Positions 8,544-17,553 of a DNA stretch of 64,000 bases are shown here, one piece after another. This DNA comes from Novosphingobium rosa NBRC 15208. Its GTDB lineage: Bacteria; Pseudomonadota; Alphaproteobacteria; Sphingomonadales; Sphingomonadaceae. Both the position numbers and the translations under genes were made by a program. The stretch lies in NCBI RefSeq assembly GCF_001598555.1, contig NZ_BCZE01000001.1, positions 199,980 to 263,979 of the forward strand, in the 5' to 3' direction. A model generated the notes under the pieces. That model made no database searches, was not told the DNA's origin, and saw only the letters and a list, made by a program, of their open reading frames with translations. The stretch's first letter is position 1; each line of letters starts with the position of its first letter.

Positions 8544-9307
8544 GGCTGCGCGCCTCCCGAGGTTTGCGGCAGGGCCAGCCTTGTCGCCTCGCTGGCGCCG
8601 ACGATCACGGCGGTGACATTGTCGGGCGCATTGCGCTCCAGCGTGAGAGCAATCAGGCGGTCCAGCGCGGCGCGATGGCCTTCGGCGGCAAGAATGGTGG
8701 CGATCTCCTCATCGGGAATACGGTTGGTCAGCCCATCGCTGCACAGCAGGAACACGTCGCCCGGCACGGCCTCGTCGGTGATGACATCGACCTCCAGCCC
8801 GGCCTGAGCGCCCACCGCCCGCGCCAGCACATGCGCCATGGGATGGCTGGCGGCCTCTTCGGGCGCGATCAGGCCGCGATCCACCATCGCCTGCACCTGG
8901 CTGTGGTCGCTGGTCAGGCGATGCAGCAGACCGTCGCGCAGCAGATAGGCGCGGCTGTCGCCCACCCAGAACAGCGCGAAATGCGCGCCGTTGAGATGCA
9001 GCGCCACCACGGTGGAGCCCATCTGCACGCCCTGCTGCTGCGCTGTCTGAAAAATCGCGGCATTGGCGCCATGGATCGCATCGGCCAGAGCGTTGCAATC
9101 GGCGTTGAAATCGCCGGAGGGCACGATCCGGCTGATGGCCGTGGTCACCTCGCCGGCGGCCCATTCGCCCTTTTCATGGCCGCCCATGCCGTCCGCCACC
9201 ATCCAGATGTTACGCTCGGGCGAGACCCAATAGCTGTCCTCATTGTTGGTCCGCACGCGCCCCACATGGGTGGCGCCGAAACTTTCCAGGCGAAGCTGCG
9301 ACGTCAT
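8540..9307 (-). CDS. pppA: PppA, PP2C-family phosphatase of the T6SS
   Basis: A 255-residue protein starting MTSQLRLESFGATHVG. It has the metal-binding PP2C motifs: NNEDSYW (21-27), VADGMGGHEKGEW (from 38), FWVGDSRAYLLRDG in the middle and LLCSDGLTNRIPDEEI toward the C-terminus. It would dephosphorylate the PpkA target and switch secretion off. The start was set at 9307 because it overlaps the tagF stop by ATGA; the upstream extension is tagF read in another frame. In Agrobacterium a TagF domain and a PppA domain are fused in this same order, whereas here they are two coupled genes. Confidence 0.93.
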   Translation of the reverse strand: MTSQLRLESFGATHVGRVRTNNEDSYWVSPERNIWMVADGMGGHEKGEWAAGEVTTAISRIVPSGDFNADCNALADAIHGANAAIFQTAQQQGVQMGSTVVALHLNGAHFALFWVGDSRAYLLRDGLLHRLTSDHSQVQAMVDRGLIAPEEAASHPMAHVLARAVGAQAGLEVDVITDEAVPGDVFLLCSDGLTNRIPDEEIATILAAEGHRAALDRLIALTLERNAPDNVTAVIVGASEATRLALPQTSGGAQP

Positions 9308-9834
9308 GCGTCCTCCTGCGGTTGCAGCATCATGGATAACAGGCGCGGAGGGCGCAAACCCTCCACCACGCCGGGCGCGAAGCCTTCCCCCCCATCGGAC
9401 CACCAGCGCGCGCCGGTCCAGCCCACGGTGAGGTTGCCCCCGGTAAAACGCGCAGTTTCCTCGACCAGCCGGTCGGCATGCCACCCTTCGATAAAGGCGT
9501 GATGCAGCATGTCCTCGCACCAGTGCGCCGCCGCCACCAAGGCCTCGGCCCCTACCCCCGCCAGCGCGAGATAGAGTGGATAGCGCCGCCCTGCGCGGTC
9601 GATCGAGGGGGCCAGAACGCCTGCCGCGCCAATCGGTCCTTCGGCGCGCGCAAACCACCAGGGCGGCGCCCGATCATAGAGATCATCGAAAGCCGTGCCA
9701 AACACGCGTCGCGCCGCATCCACCTCCTCCGAAAGCCAGCCATCCAGCGCGGCACGCTCGGCAGCGGGAAGCCCACGCGCGACAAAATCGCCGTGGCTGG
9801 GCAACTTGCCGAACAGCAGAGCAACCAGCGCCAT
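9304..9834 (-). CDS. tagF: TagF (ImpM-family) T6SS post-translational repressor
   Basis: A 176-residue protein with the family signature FGKLPSHGDFVARGLP at the N-terminus and the PWWFARAEGPIGAAGVLAPSIDRAGRRYPL segment typical of ImpM/TagF. In other bacteria TagF restrains T6SS assembly, acting through the FHA protein or independently of phosphorylation. The start at 9834 makes a TGATG junction with tssM; a start ten codons earlier is open but would lie inside tssM. It is coupled downstream to pppA. Confidence 0.9.
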   Translation of the reverse strand: MALVALLFGKLPSHGDFVARGLPAAERAALDGWLSEEVDAARRVFGTAFDDLYDRAPPWWFARAEGPIGAAGVLAPSIDRAGRRYPLYLALAGVGAEALVAAAHWCEDMLHHAFIEGWHADRLVEETARFTGGNLTVGWTGARWWSDGGEGFAPGVVEGLRPPRLLSMMLQPQEDA

Positions 9835-12800
9835 CACAGCTTGACCGGGCAACGGAAGGACCACAGATCCCCCCGACTGAAAGGATTGTGACGCGATGGC
9901 AGTTCGATGGTCAGCGTGGCACTGTCATTGCCCTCGCCAAAGCGCGCGCGGATCGTCTGGGCGCCCGCGTTTTCCTTGGCCGCATTGCCCATCAGGCGGA
10001 ACAGCGCCCATGGCCCATCGGCATCGAAACGCCGCGCTTCCTTGCCGTCGGCGCCATACAGCACGACCTCGGCATGCGGCACCCCGCCCGAAAGCGACCA
10101 CAGCAGCGGGCGCGGCTGGTTCTGCGCGGCATCGAAGCGATAGCTCGCCCCGCCATTGGCCACCTGCACCGCGCTGACCGCGCTGCCGAGCGAGGCCATG
10201 GAGACACGGATCGTCAGCCCGCCGGCCAGCATGTCGCGGATCTGCGCGGCCTTGGCGAACTGCTCCGGGCTCGCCGGATCGAGCGTGCGGGCCAGCGGAT
10301 CGCTCTCCCGCCAGCGCCAGACCGGGCCGCCGGTGTCGATCATCGGCATCAGCCTCTGCTGGACGAACTGGTCAAGCGCGCCGCCCATCCCGAAGACCCG
10401 CAGAACGTTCGCCGCCGAGGCATCCTGCCCGGCGGTTCCGAAAAAAGGGAAATGCTCCTTGGCAGCCTCCTGACAGGCTGGCAGCACCCCTTGCATATAG
10501 GCATCGGCCACGGCCCCCTTGGCGGCGCTGACTTGCGCGGCGGCCCCGCCCCCGGCAGCGGCCTTCACAAAGCCCTGCAACTGGGGCGGAGCGCCGGCAG
10601 CGGCGGCCTGAACCGAAGCCATGGCAGCCGCCATCTGGGCCTGCGTGGCATCGGCCCCACCACCTCCGCCCACCGAGCGCGCGGCCATCACCGCCTGCCC
10701 CGCCTGCTTGAGCGCGGCGACAAATTCATCGACCGGCGCGGGGTTCTTCCCATCGCCAACGTAATCCTGAAGCGGGCGGAAGTAATTGGTGATCTCGGCC
10801 CCGGCATCCAGCCCGGAGGCCTGGCCGGCACCAGCCTCGGCCGCATAGCGCCCGATGCGCGAACGGTTGATCCGCTCCTCCACCAGACGCTTGCCCAGGC
10901 CCGAAGCACCGCCCTCGAAACTGGTGTTCTTGCGCAATTCGAGCAGCACGCGCTTCACCGGCGACGGGCTCTTGGTCATGGCGCCGAAAGCGGCGGGATC
11001 GCGGAAATAGTCGCCCGGCTGCATCGCCGCGATCACGGCCTCCCAGGCCGCAATATAGTCCTTGGCGTAGAGCCCGGCGATGCCGGGGCGGATGTTGCTC
11101 ATTTCCTCGCGCACGCCGCCGGTCTGCGCGTCGCCACCCAGCACCCACAGGTCGCGCTGCATATCCTGCTGCACGGTGGCAAGGCCCAGCATATAGCTTT
11201 TCTCGAAGCCGTCCCGGGTGAAGAAATAGGGCACGCGGGTGCCTAGGATCTGGTCATGGTTGGCAAAGGCCGAGGCATCGCCCTGCGACAGCACGCCAGA
11301 GACCTGCCAGTCCGGCCCCGCGCCCGCCGCCTTCTGCTTCATCACCGCATAGGCGCGGTCCGCCAGCGAGAGGGTGCCGATGGCGCTGCGCGCACTGGCC
11401 ACCAGTTCGCCATTGAGCGGCGGCTTGCGATCAGCCCAGACGCTGGCCAGATCCTTGTCTTCCAGCAGGGCATCGAGATGCTTCGCCAACTGATCGCGTT
11501 CCGAAGCGCTGTCCGATCCGGCGAAGACCTTGGCCGCCCAATCATTGACCACCCAGCGATGGACCGCCTTGGCATCCATCGGCCCTTGCTGGCCCAGCAT
11601 CAGATACACCTTGAGCGGCTCATAAAGCGCCATGGCATCGCCGTGGTTCTCGGTCATCGCCTGTTCGAGGCGCAGCATCAGGCGCGGCAGCATCACGCGG
11701 CGCAGCACCTCGCGATAGCTTTCCTCGGCCTGCTGGCTGAGGCTGCCTTGATAGAGGCCGAAGGTCATCAGCAGCGGCGGCCCGCCTGCTTGACGGTCAC
11801 GATAGCCACGCGCCAGATCGCGCAGGCTGTTGAGCGCCGGCAAGGCCGCGCGCAGATCGCCATCACCCTCGCGCACCTGTTTGAGGTCGATCCCGGCCTC
11901 GTGAAGCTGGGTGCCCGCCTTGCTTGTCTGCTCCAGCAGATCGGACTGGAACATGCGGTTGCGCGCAAAGCTGACGCCCCACAGCGCCAGCACCACCAGC
12001 ACCGCCACGCCGATGGCCGAAAGCCCGCCGATCAGCCGCGCACGCTGGCGCAGCACTGCCGAAGGGTCATGCGAGACCAGCCCGGCCTCGGGGAAGACCA
12101 CCTCGCCCAGCAGGCGGTTGAGGAAATAGGCGCGGCCCGATCCGCCGCCATGGGCAGGCTGCGCGGGGCGGTCATAGATATCCGCCATGCCGGAAAGGAT
12201 GCGGTCCAGCGGCGCGCCCTGCTGGATGCCGCTGGTGAAATAGAAACCGCGCAGCCGCGCCGTGGGGGCGTCACCGGTGGCGAAGGCCCCCTCGAGGAAG
12301 CGCGAAACCCGCGAGCGCAGCGACTGGAACTGCGCCGGGAAGCCCAGCAGCAGCGCCCGGCGCAGCGGATCGACCTCCTCGAACAGGCGCTTGGCCTGCC
12401 GGTCGGCCACGGCCTGCGCCACGCCGTCGAAGGCTTTGACCAGCATCTCGGCACTGGGCGGGCCGTCCTTATAGGCAAAGCTGTGGCCCAGCACCGCGCG
12501 GCGGCCTTCCACATCCAGATCGTCGAAATATTCGGTGAAACCGGCGATCAGATCGGATTTGGTGAGCAGAATATAGACCGGAGCGGACACCTCCAGCGTC
12601 TGGCGCAACTCGATCAGCCGCCGCCGCACCGCCGCCGCATGGCTGTCGATCCCGGCGCAATCCGCTGCCAGCAGTTCATCCACACCGATGGCGACAATGA
12701 TGCCGTTGATCGGCTGACGCGGGCGATGCTTGCGCAGCAGGCCGAGGATCGAACTCCAGCCGCGCCGGTCGACCTGATGGTCGGAATCCTGCGTGGTGTA

Positions 12801-13295
12801 GCGCCCCGCCGTATCGACCATCACCGCTTCATCGGCGAACCAGAAATCGAGGTTGCGCGTGCCGCCAACGCCCTTCACCGCGCTGTCGTTGAAGGGAAAA
12901 CGCAGGCCGGAATTGAGCAGCGCCGTGGTCTTGCCCGCGCCCGGCGGGCCGATGATGACATACCAGGGCCGGGTGTAGAGGTAATCGCGCCGCTGGCCCG
13001 AAGCCCCCTTCATCTGCGCCAGGGCATCGCGCATCCGCTGGCCCAGCGCGCGATCTTCCTCATCCTCGGCGGAAGGGGCCAGTTCCTCGCCCAGCGCCCT
13101 GGCGGCCTGCCGGGCCTTGCGGCGGCGCAGGAAAGCGAAGGCGCCCCACACTCCGCCCACGATCAGCACACAGAGCAGCCGCACCCACCACGGGCGCAGG
13201 AAACCGACAAACAGCGGCAGGCCCGCCGCCAGCAGGAGCGCCATCAGCAGCGCGCAGGCGATGGTAACGAACCACCAGTTCTTCAACAGACGCAT
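9834..13295 (-). CDS. tssM: TssM (IcmF/VasK), inner-membrane T6SS core component
   Basis: A 1153-residue protein. Two membrane spans lie near residues 8-55 and a third near 425-445. Between them is a cytoplasmic domain with a Walker A motif GPPGAGKT at 116-123. The long periplasmic region that follows carries the IcmF-related and C-terminal TssM domains. With TssL and TssJ it forms the membrane complex linking the baseplate to the envelope. The intact Walker A suggests an NTP-binding class of TssM. It starts 18 bases after the tssL stop and overlaps tagF by one base. No tssJ lipoprotein gene is visible in this window. Confidence 0.95.
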   Translation of the reverse strand: MRLLKNWWFVTIACALLMALLLAAGLPLFVGFLRPWWVRLLCVLIVGGVWGAFAFLRRRKARQAARALGEELAPSAEDEEDRALGQRMRDALAQMKGASGQRRDYLYTRPWYVIIGPPGAGKTTALLNSGLRFPFNDSAVKGVGGTRNLDFWFADEAVMVDTAGRYTTQDSDHQVDRRGWSSILGLLRKHRPRQPINGIIVAIGVDELLAADCAGIDSHAAAVRRRLIELRQTLEVSAPVYILLTKSDLIAGFTEYFDDLDVEGRRAVLGHSFAYKDGPPSAEMLVKAFDGVAQAVADRQAKRLFEEVDPLRRALLLGFPAQFQSLRSRVSRFLEGAFATGDAPTARLRGFYFTSGIQQGAPLDRILSGMADIYDRPAQPAHGGGSGRAYFLNRLLGEVVFPEAGLVSHDPSAVLRQRARLIGGLSAIGVAVLVVLALWGVSFARNRMFQSDLLEQTSKAGTQLHEAGIDLKQVREGDGDLRAALPALNSLRDLARGYRDRQAGGPPLLMTFGLYQGSLSQQAEESYREVLRRVMLPRLMLRLEQAMTENHGDAMALYEPLKVYLMLGQQGPMDAKAVHRWVVNDWAAKVFAGSDSASERDQLAKHLDALLEDKDLASVWADRKPPLNGELVASARSAIGTLSLADRAYAVMKQKAAGAGPDWQVSGVLSQGDASAFANHDQILGTRVPYFFTRDGFEKSYMLGLATVQQDMQRDLWVLGGDAQTGGVREEMSNIRPGIAGLYAKDYIAAWEAVIAAMQPGDYFRDPAAFGAMTKSPSPVKRVLLELRKNTSFEGGASGLGKRLVEERINRSRIGRYAAEAGAGQASGLDAGAEITNYFRPLQDYVGDGKNPAPVDEFVAALKQAGQAVMAARSVGGGGGADATQAQMAAAMASVQAAAAGAPPQLQGFVKAAAGGGAAAQVSAAKGAVADAYMQGVLPACQEAAKEHFPFFGTAGQDASAANVLRVFGMGGALDQFVQQRLMPMIDTGGPVWRWRESDPLARTLDPASPEQFAKAAQIRDMLAGGLTIRVSMASLGSAVSAVQVANGGASYRFDAAQNQPRPLLWSLSGGVPHAEVVLYGADGKEARRFDADGPWALFRLMGNAAKENAGAQTIRARFGEGNDSATLTIELPSRHNPFSRGDLWSFRCPVKL

Positions 13296-13312
13296 CGGAA
13301 GCTGTCTCCGGC

Positions 13313-14743
13313 TCAGTATCGGCGGGGCACGATGATTTCGACGCGCCTGTTGCGGGATTTGCCTTCCGGCGTATCGTTGGAGGCGATCGGCACGGTCTCG
13401 CCCATGCCCTTGGCTGCAACGCGCAAGGGATCGGTGAGCGCCCCCCGGATGATCGCCGCCACGGTCTGCGCCCGGGCCTGAGACAGCGCCATATTGTCCG
13501 GAAAGCTGAGATTGGCGACGCGATCGCTGTCGGCATGGCCCTCGATCAGCACCTGGCCCTTTTCCTTCTCGATGGCGGCGGCGATGCGCTTGAACAGCGC
13601 CTCACGCCCCGGTTCCAGCTGGTCCGAGCCCGAGCGGAACAGCTGGCCGACGCTGGTGCGCACCCGCACGGTCTGGGCGTCTTCCTCCACCGTCACCAGC
13701 CCCTCGCGGATTTCCGGCTCAAGGAAGCGGCGCAATTCGGAGGCCTGAGCGCTGCTGCTGGCCGGCAGGCTGGCAGCCGGGCGCGAGAGCGTCAGCCGGT
13801 CCCCCGGCACCAGCCCCAGCAGCGCGCTGGAAGGCGCCTCCCCGCCGGACATCAGGATCAGCCGCAAGAGGATGTAGATCAGCAGCAGCAGGCCCGCCGC
13901 CGCAGCCCCGGCCAGCGCCAGCAGGTTCCACGGCGCGATGCGGCGCAAAGGCGCGTTCTCACCCCGCCATTGCGGCGACATTTCGCTCATCGACAGCGAG
14001 CGGACATGCTGCAGGCTGCCATGCAGCTTGGCCATGATCTCATGCAGGCGGCGCTTGCCGTCGGGCATCACGCGGAAGCGGCCCTCGAAACCCGCCGCGA
14101 GGCAGGCATGATAGAGCTCGATGATATCCAGATTGTCGGCGGGCGCGCGCAGCATATCGTCGGTCAGCTGCCAGAAGCGGTCGCCGCCGATGTTCTCCTG
14201 AAAGAACTGCACCACCATCGAGCGGCGCGCCCATTCGGCGCCATCGGTGCCGATGTTGGGCAGGTTCTGGGCGATATCGTCCACCGTGGCGCAGACGGCA
14301 TATTTGGCGCGCTGGCGCACCTCCTCGCGGTAATGCGGGGCAATGGCGCGGTCGAAGGCGGAGATGATCTGCGTCGCCTCGCGGTGGAACTGCGGCAGCG
14401 GCGCGCGCACGCGGCCCGCGCGCATGCCCGCCGCCAGCGCCAGCACCGGCGCGGCCTCGATCAGCATCAGATTGCGCAGGCTGCGCGGGGTGGCCGGGCC
14501 GGGCACATCATCCTCGGCCAGCCGCGACGGCGCCAGCCCCGCGCCCGGCGGCGGCATGCCCGAACGCGACAGGGGCGGCGGCGCGTCATAGGTCTGAACA
14601 GGCGGCGGAGGTGGCGGGGCCGCCCAATCGCGCATCGCATCGGCAGGCGCGGCAGGTTGCCCCTGCCCGCCCCTCAGCCCCTGAAGCGGCGAGGGACGGA
14701 AGACCGTGCGGTTGCCGCCCCTGTCATTCGGATCGTTGCTCAT
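13313..14743 (-). CDS. tssL: TssL (DotU) with C-terminal OmpA peptidoglycan-binding domain
   Basis: A 476-residue protein. An N-terminal proline-rich tail (about 1-80) precedes the cytoplasmic DotU helical domain (about 85-260), which includes the YCVCATVDD-like stretch AVCATVDDIAQN and the FFQENIGGDRFW motif. A single membrane span (about 272-295) is followed by a periplasmic OmpA-like domain with LIEGHADSDRV, MALSQARAQTVAAII and SRNRRVEIIVP. This is the evolved TssL type that anchors itself in the cell wall. The ATG at 14743 overlaps the tssK stop by ATGA; a start seven codons upstream is possible but would overlap tssK further. Confidence 0.94.
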   Translation of the reverse strand: MSNDPNDRGGNRTVFRPSPLQGLRGGQGQPAAPADAMRDWAAPPPPPPVQTYDAPPPLSRSGMPPPGAGLAPSRLAEDDVPGPATPRSLRNLMLIEAAPVLALAAGMRAGRVRAPLPQFHREATQIISAFDRAIAPHYREEVRQRAKYAVCATVDDIAQNLPNIGTDGAEWARRSMVVQFFQENIGGDRFWQLTDDMLRAPADNLDIIELYHACLAAGFEGRFRVMPDGKRRLHEIMAKLHGSLQHVRSLSMSEMSPQWRGENAPLRRIAPWNLLALAGAAAAGLLLLIYILLRLILMSGGEAPSSALLGLVPGDRLTLSRPAASLPASSSAQASELRRFLEPEIREGLVTVEEDAQTVRVRTSVGQLFRSGSDQLEPGREALFKRIAAAIEKEKGQVLIEGHADSDRVANLSFPDNMALSQARAQTVAAIIRGALTDPLRVAAKGMGETVPIASNDTPEGKSRNRRVEIIVPRRY

Positions 14744-16080
14744 CGCCCGCTTTTCTTGACGCACCAGAGTTCGAGATTGAGCTGCGGCCAGTCCCCCGCG
14801 ACATGCAGGCCCAGCGCGGGCGCGGTCAGCAGGTCACGCCAGTCCGCCGCGCCGCGATCCAGCTCGAAATAGACAAAACCAGGCAGCACGCGGATCTGCG
14901 GCGGCGGGGTGGGCGTGTGGCGCAAGGGCACGCCGGGCAGGGCGCTGTCCACGATCTGGCGCATCTTCTGCACCGCGCCGAATTTGGCGACCGAGGGAAA
15001 CAGCCCGCGAATTTCCTCCAGCGGCGAGGCCGCCGCCACGGCCAGATAGAAGTATCCGTGCTGATAAAGCCCGTGATCGGTGATCTTCGAAACGTAAGCC
15101 CCCGGCCCGGCATTTTCCAGCGGCAGTTGTACCGCCGAACGGTCGAACACGGCGGCCAGCATCGATTGCAGAAGATCGATCACCGGATCGAAGCAGGTCT
15201 GGGGATGTTCATGATCGTAACGCGGCAGCGGCGGTGGCTTGCGCTCGGGCCGGATCATGGTGGCGATCTCGCCCGCCATGGCGATCAGTGTTTCATAGAG
15301 CCGCTCGGGGTGAAGCATCGGCAGGCGCTCGGCATGCTGAAGCACCGGCAGCCAGCGGTTGAGCGCCTGAAGCAGCAGGAAACTCGCAAAGGTTTCCGCC
15401 CCGCCATCGGTGGCCTCCACCGCCCGCAGCGCCAGTTCCTCGGCGCGCTGCTCGACGCGGCCAAGGATATCGGTGACCGCGCCGCGCAGGCGCAGCGAGG
15501 CATCCTTGTCCAGCGTGGGCGGGATAAAGCGGTCATCGAACATCAGCCGGCGGTTGTGAACTTCGCGCACCCGCGCGATGCCCAAAGTCACCCGGCCATA
15601 GATCTGATCGCGCGTGACGCCAAAGCGCAGATTGGGGCGTCCGAAATCGATGGGTTCGGTGGTGCGATCATCAGAAAAGCTGTCCGCCGTTTCGCGCTCG
15701 TCGACAAGGAAGCGGGCATCGAGCGACGGGCTTTCCGCATCGCGAAATTCCGTCGCCCCGCCTTGCCGGGCAGGCAGCGTCAGATGGATCACCGCGTCGC
15801 GCACCTCGGCGGGAACATCCAGAGGTTCGGGCGGCGGCATATCCTCGGGGATGGCAAAGGGCGTGCCGTCAGGCAGGATGCCCGAGGCGCGGATCACCCC
15901 GAATTTGCCCAGCGAAGCCAGATCCTCATCCACCACGATTTCCGTAAAGCCCCAGGGCCAGGGCTGCACGCTGCTCACCCGGGCGCGGATCAGGCCATCG
16001 ATGAAGCGATCCTGGGCCTGGAAATGCTGGGGGCGCAGAAACATGCCTTCCCGCCAGGCAACCCGGTTATGTCCACCCAT
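14740..16080 (-). CDS. tssK: TssK, T6SS baseplate-to-membrane connector
   Basis: A 446-residue protein beginning MGGHNRVAWREGMFLRPQHFQ, the near-invariant N-terminus of TssK (VxWxEGMFLRPQHFQ). It also has WPWGFTEIVVDEDLASLGKFGV and the C-terminal domain that contacts TssL. TssK trimers join the baseplate (TssEFG) to the TssLM membrane complex. It is the first gene of the leftward tssK-tssL-tssM-tagF-pppA-ppkA operon, so the promoter should lie in the 132-base region shared with the divergent M23 gene. Confidence 0.95.
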   Translation of the reverse strand: MGGHNRVAWREGMFLRPQHFQAQDRFIDGLIRARVSSVQPWPWGFTEIVVDEDLASLGKFGVIRASGILPDGTPFAIPEDMPPPEPLDVPAEVRDAVIHLTLPARQGGATEFRDAESPSLDARFLVDERETADSFSDDRTTEPIDFGRPNLRFGVTRDQIYGRVTLGIARVREVHNRRLMFDDRFIPPTLDKDASLRLRGAVTDILGRVEQRAEELALRAVEATDGGAETFASFLLLQALNRWLPVLQHAERLPMLHPERLYETLIAMAGEIATMIRPERKPPPLPRYDHEHPQTCFDPVIDLLQSMLAAVFDRSAVQLPLENAGPGAYVSKITDHGLYQHGYFYLAVAAASPLEEIRGLFPSVAKFGAVQKMRQIVDSALPGVPLRHTPTPPPQIRVLPGFVYFELDRGAADWRDLLTAPALGLHVAGDWPQLNLELWCVKKSGR

Positions 16081-16212
16081 TTCGCTTCAGGCCTCTCTGT
16101 GTGACGTGTCTGTGACGCGCAACGATCCAAACATGGCTTTGCGTCCGTATAAGCCGGTGTTATTGCAGCATGAAAGCTTTTCCAACGATTATCTTCCCAA
16201 GGCGGCCCGCTC

Positions 16213-17553
16213 GTGAACGAACATGACAGCACTTCGTTCGATCCGAGAACTTGGATTAACCAAAGCGCATCGGCGGTGCATACGCCCGGAACCACGGTCC
16301 GTTCCCGGGTTTCGCATCATCGACTTCATGCATGGTTGCTTCCGCTGGGGAGTGCTTTGCTGTTAGCTTTGGTCGGGGCGGGCATTGCGGTTTTAAATCG
16401 ACCTGCCGTGCCGCATTCCCGACCAGCCGTTGCCACACCGCCATCCGCCGCGCGGTTTATCAGCCGGCGGACACTCAATCTGGCCGATGTGGGGGATATC
16501 GCCTCCCAACTCGAACCCTCCGGCCTGGCGCGCGGCGAGGCGCAGGAGGTCAGCCGGGAGGTGGTCAAGGCGCTGGGCCGCGCGCCGGACGATATCCGCC
16601 TGATCCTCGATCTGGAACGCCATGGCGAGACCTCGACGTTAATCACGCTGGAGGCCACGCGCAGCGATGGCACCGGCGTGATGTTGCACCGCCAGGCCAA
16701 TGGCGCGCTGGAAGCCAAACCCATCTACGGCACGCTGACCAGACGACTCACCGTGGTGCGCGGCGAGATCGACAGCAACAGCTTCTACTCCTCGGCGGTG
16801 ACGGCGGGCGTGACCGACAGTCTGATCGGCGAAGTCGCCAACGCCTTCAGCTATGATTTCGACATGCAGCGCGAAGTCGCGCCCGGCGATGTCTTCGAAG
16901 TGGCCTTCGAACAGGCCTACAACCCCGCCAATGAGGCGGTGGGCGTGCCGCGCCTTGCCTATGTCTCGCTGCGCACCGCCACACTGTCGCGCACGCTGTA
17001 TCGTTTCACCCCGCCCGGCGAACGTGAGCCCGGCTGGTTCGATGGCAATGGCGCCAGCACGGTGCGCGCCCTGATGCGCACGCCGGTCGATTCCGCTCGG
17101 ATCACCTCGCAGTTCGGCATGCGAAACCATCCCATTCTGGGGTATGAAAAGATGCATCGCGGAACCGATTTCGCCGCGCCCACCGGCACGCCCGTCTTCG
17201 CCTCGGGCAGCGCCACGGTGGAGTTCGCCGGGCCCAAAGGCCCCAACGGCAACTTCATCCGTCTGCATCACGACAATGGCTGGGAGACGCTTTACCTGCA
17301 TCTCAACCGCATCCTGCCGGGCGTGACGCCGGGCGGTCGCGTGGCGCAGGGCCAGCAGATCGGCGAGATCGGCACGACAGGCCGCTCGACAGGGCCGCAT
17401 CTCCATTACGAGGTGCATATCGACGGCCAGCCGGTGGACCCGCTCAAGATCGATGTGGGCACCGGGCAAACGTTGACGGGCGCGGCGCTGGCCGCCTTCC
17501 GCAAGCAGCGCGATGCCATCGATACGCAGCGCGCGGCGGCAAGGCAGCCCTGA
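16213..17553 (+). CDS. M23 (LytM-type) metallopeptidase, membrane-anchored peptidoglycan endopeptidase
   Basis: A 446-residue protein. A hydrophobic segment at about residues 43-62 (LLPLGSALLLALVGAGIAVL) should anchor it in the inner membrane. The periplasmic portion ends in an M23 domain with the zinc ligands H315 and D319 (HRGTDF) and HLHYE at 396-400. It would cut peptide cross-links in peptidoglycan, as MepM/NlpD-group enzymes do. The start is a GTG at 16213 with AAGG upstream, so the exact N-terminus is less certain. It is divergent from the T6SS core operon, which raises the possibility that it opens the cell wall for T6SS assembly; a general cell-wall role is equally possible. Confidence 0.9.
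   Translation: MNEHDSTSFDPRTWINQSASAVHTPGTTVRSRVSHHRLHAWLLPLGSALLLALVGAGIAVLNRPAVPHSRPAVATPPSAARFISRRTLNLADVGDIASQLEPSGLARGEAQEVSREVVKALGRAPDDIRLILDLERHGETSTLITLEATRSDGTGVMLHRQANGALEAKPIYGTLTRRLTVVRGEIDSNSFYSSAVTAGVTDSLIGEVANAFSYDFDMQREVAPGDVFEVAFEQAYNPANEAVGVPRLAYVSLRTATLSRTLYRFTPPGEREPGWFDGNGASTVRALMRTPVDSARITSQFGMRNHPILGYEKMHRGTDFAAPTGTPVFASGSATVEFAGPKGPNGNFIRLHHDNGWETLYLHLNRILPGVTPGGRVAQGQQIGEIGTTGRSTGPHLHYEVHIDGQPVDPLKIDVGTGQTLTGAALAAFRKQRDAIDTQRAAARQP

Noticed and set aside
11256..13481. 741-codon open frame antisense to tssM
   Set aside because: Low-complexity Arg/Gln/His-rich translation with no domain; tssM on the other strand is unambiguous.
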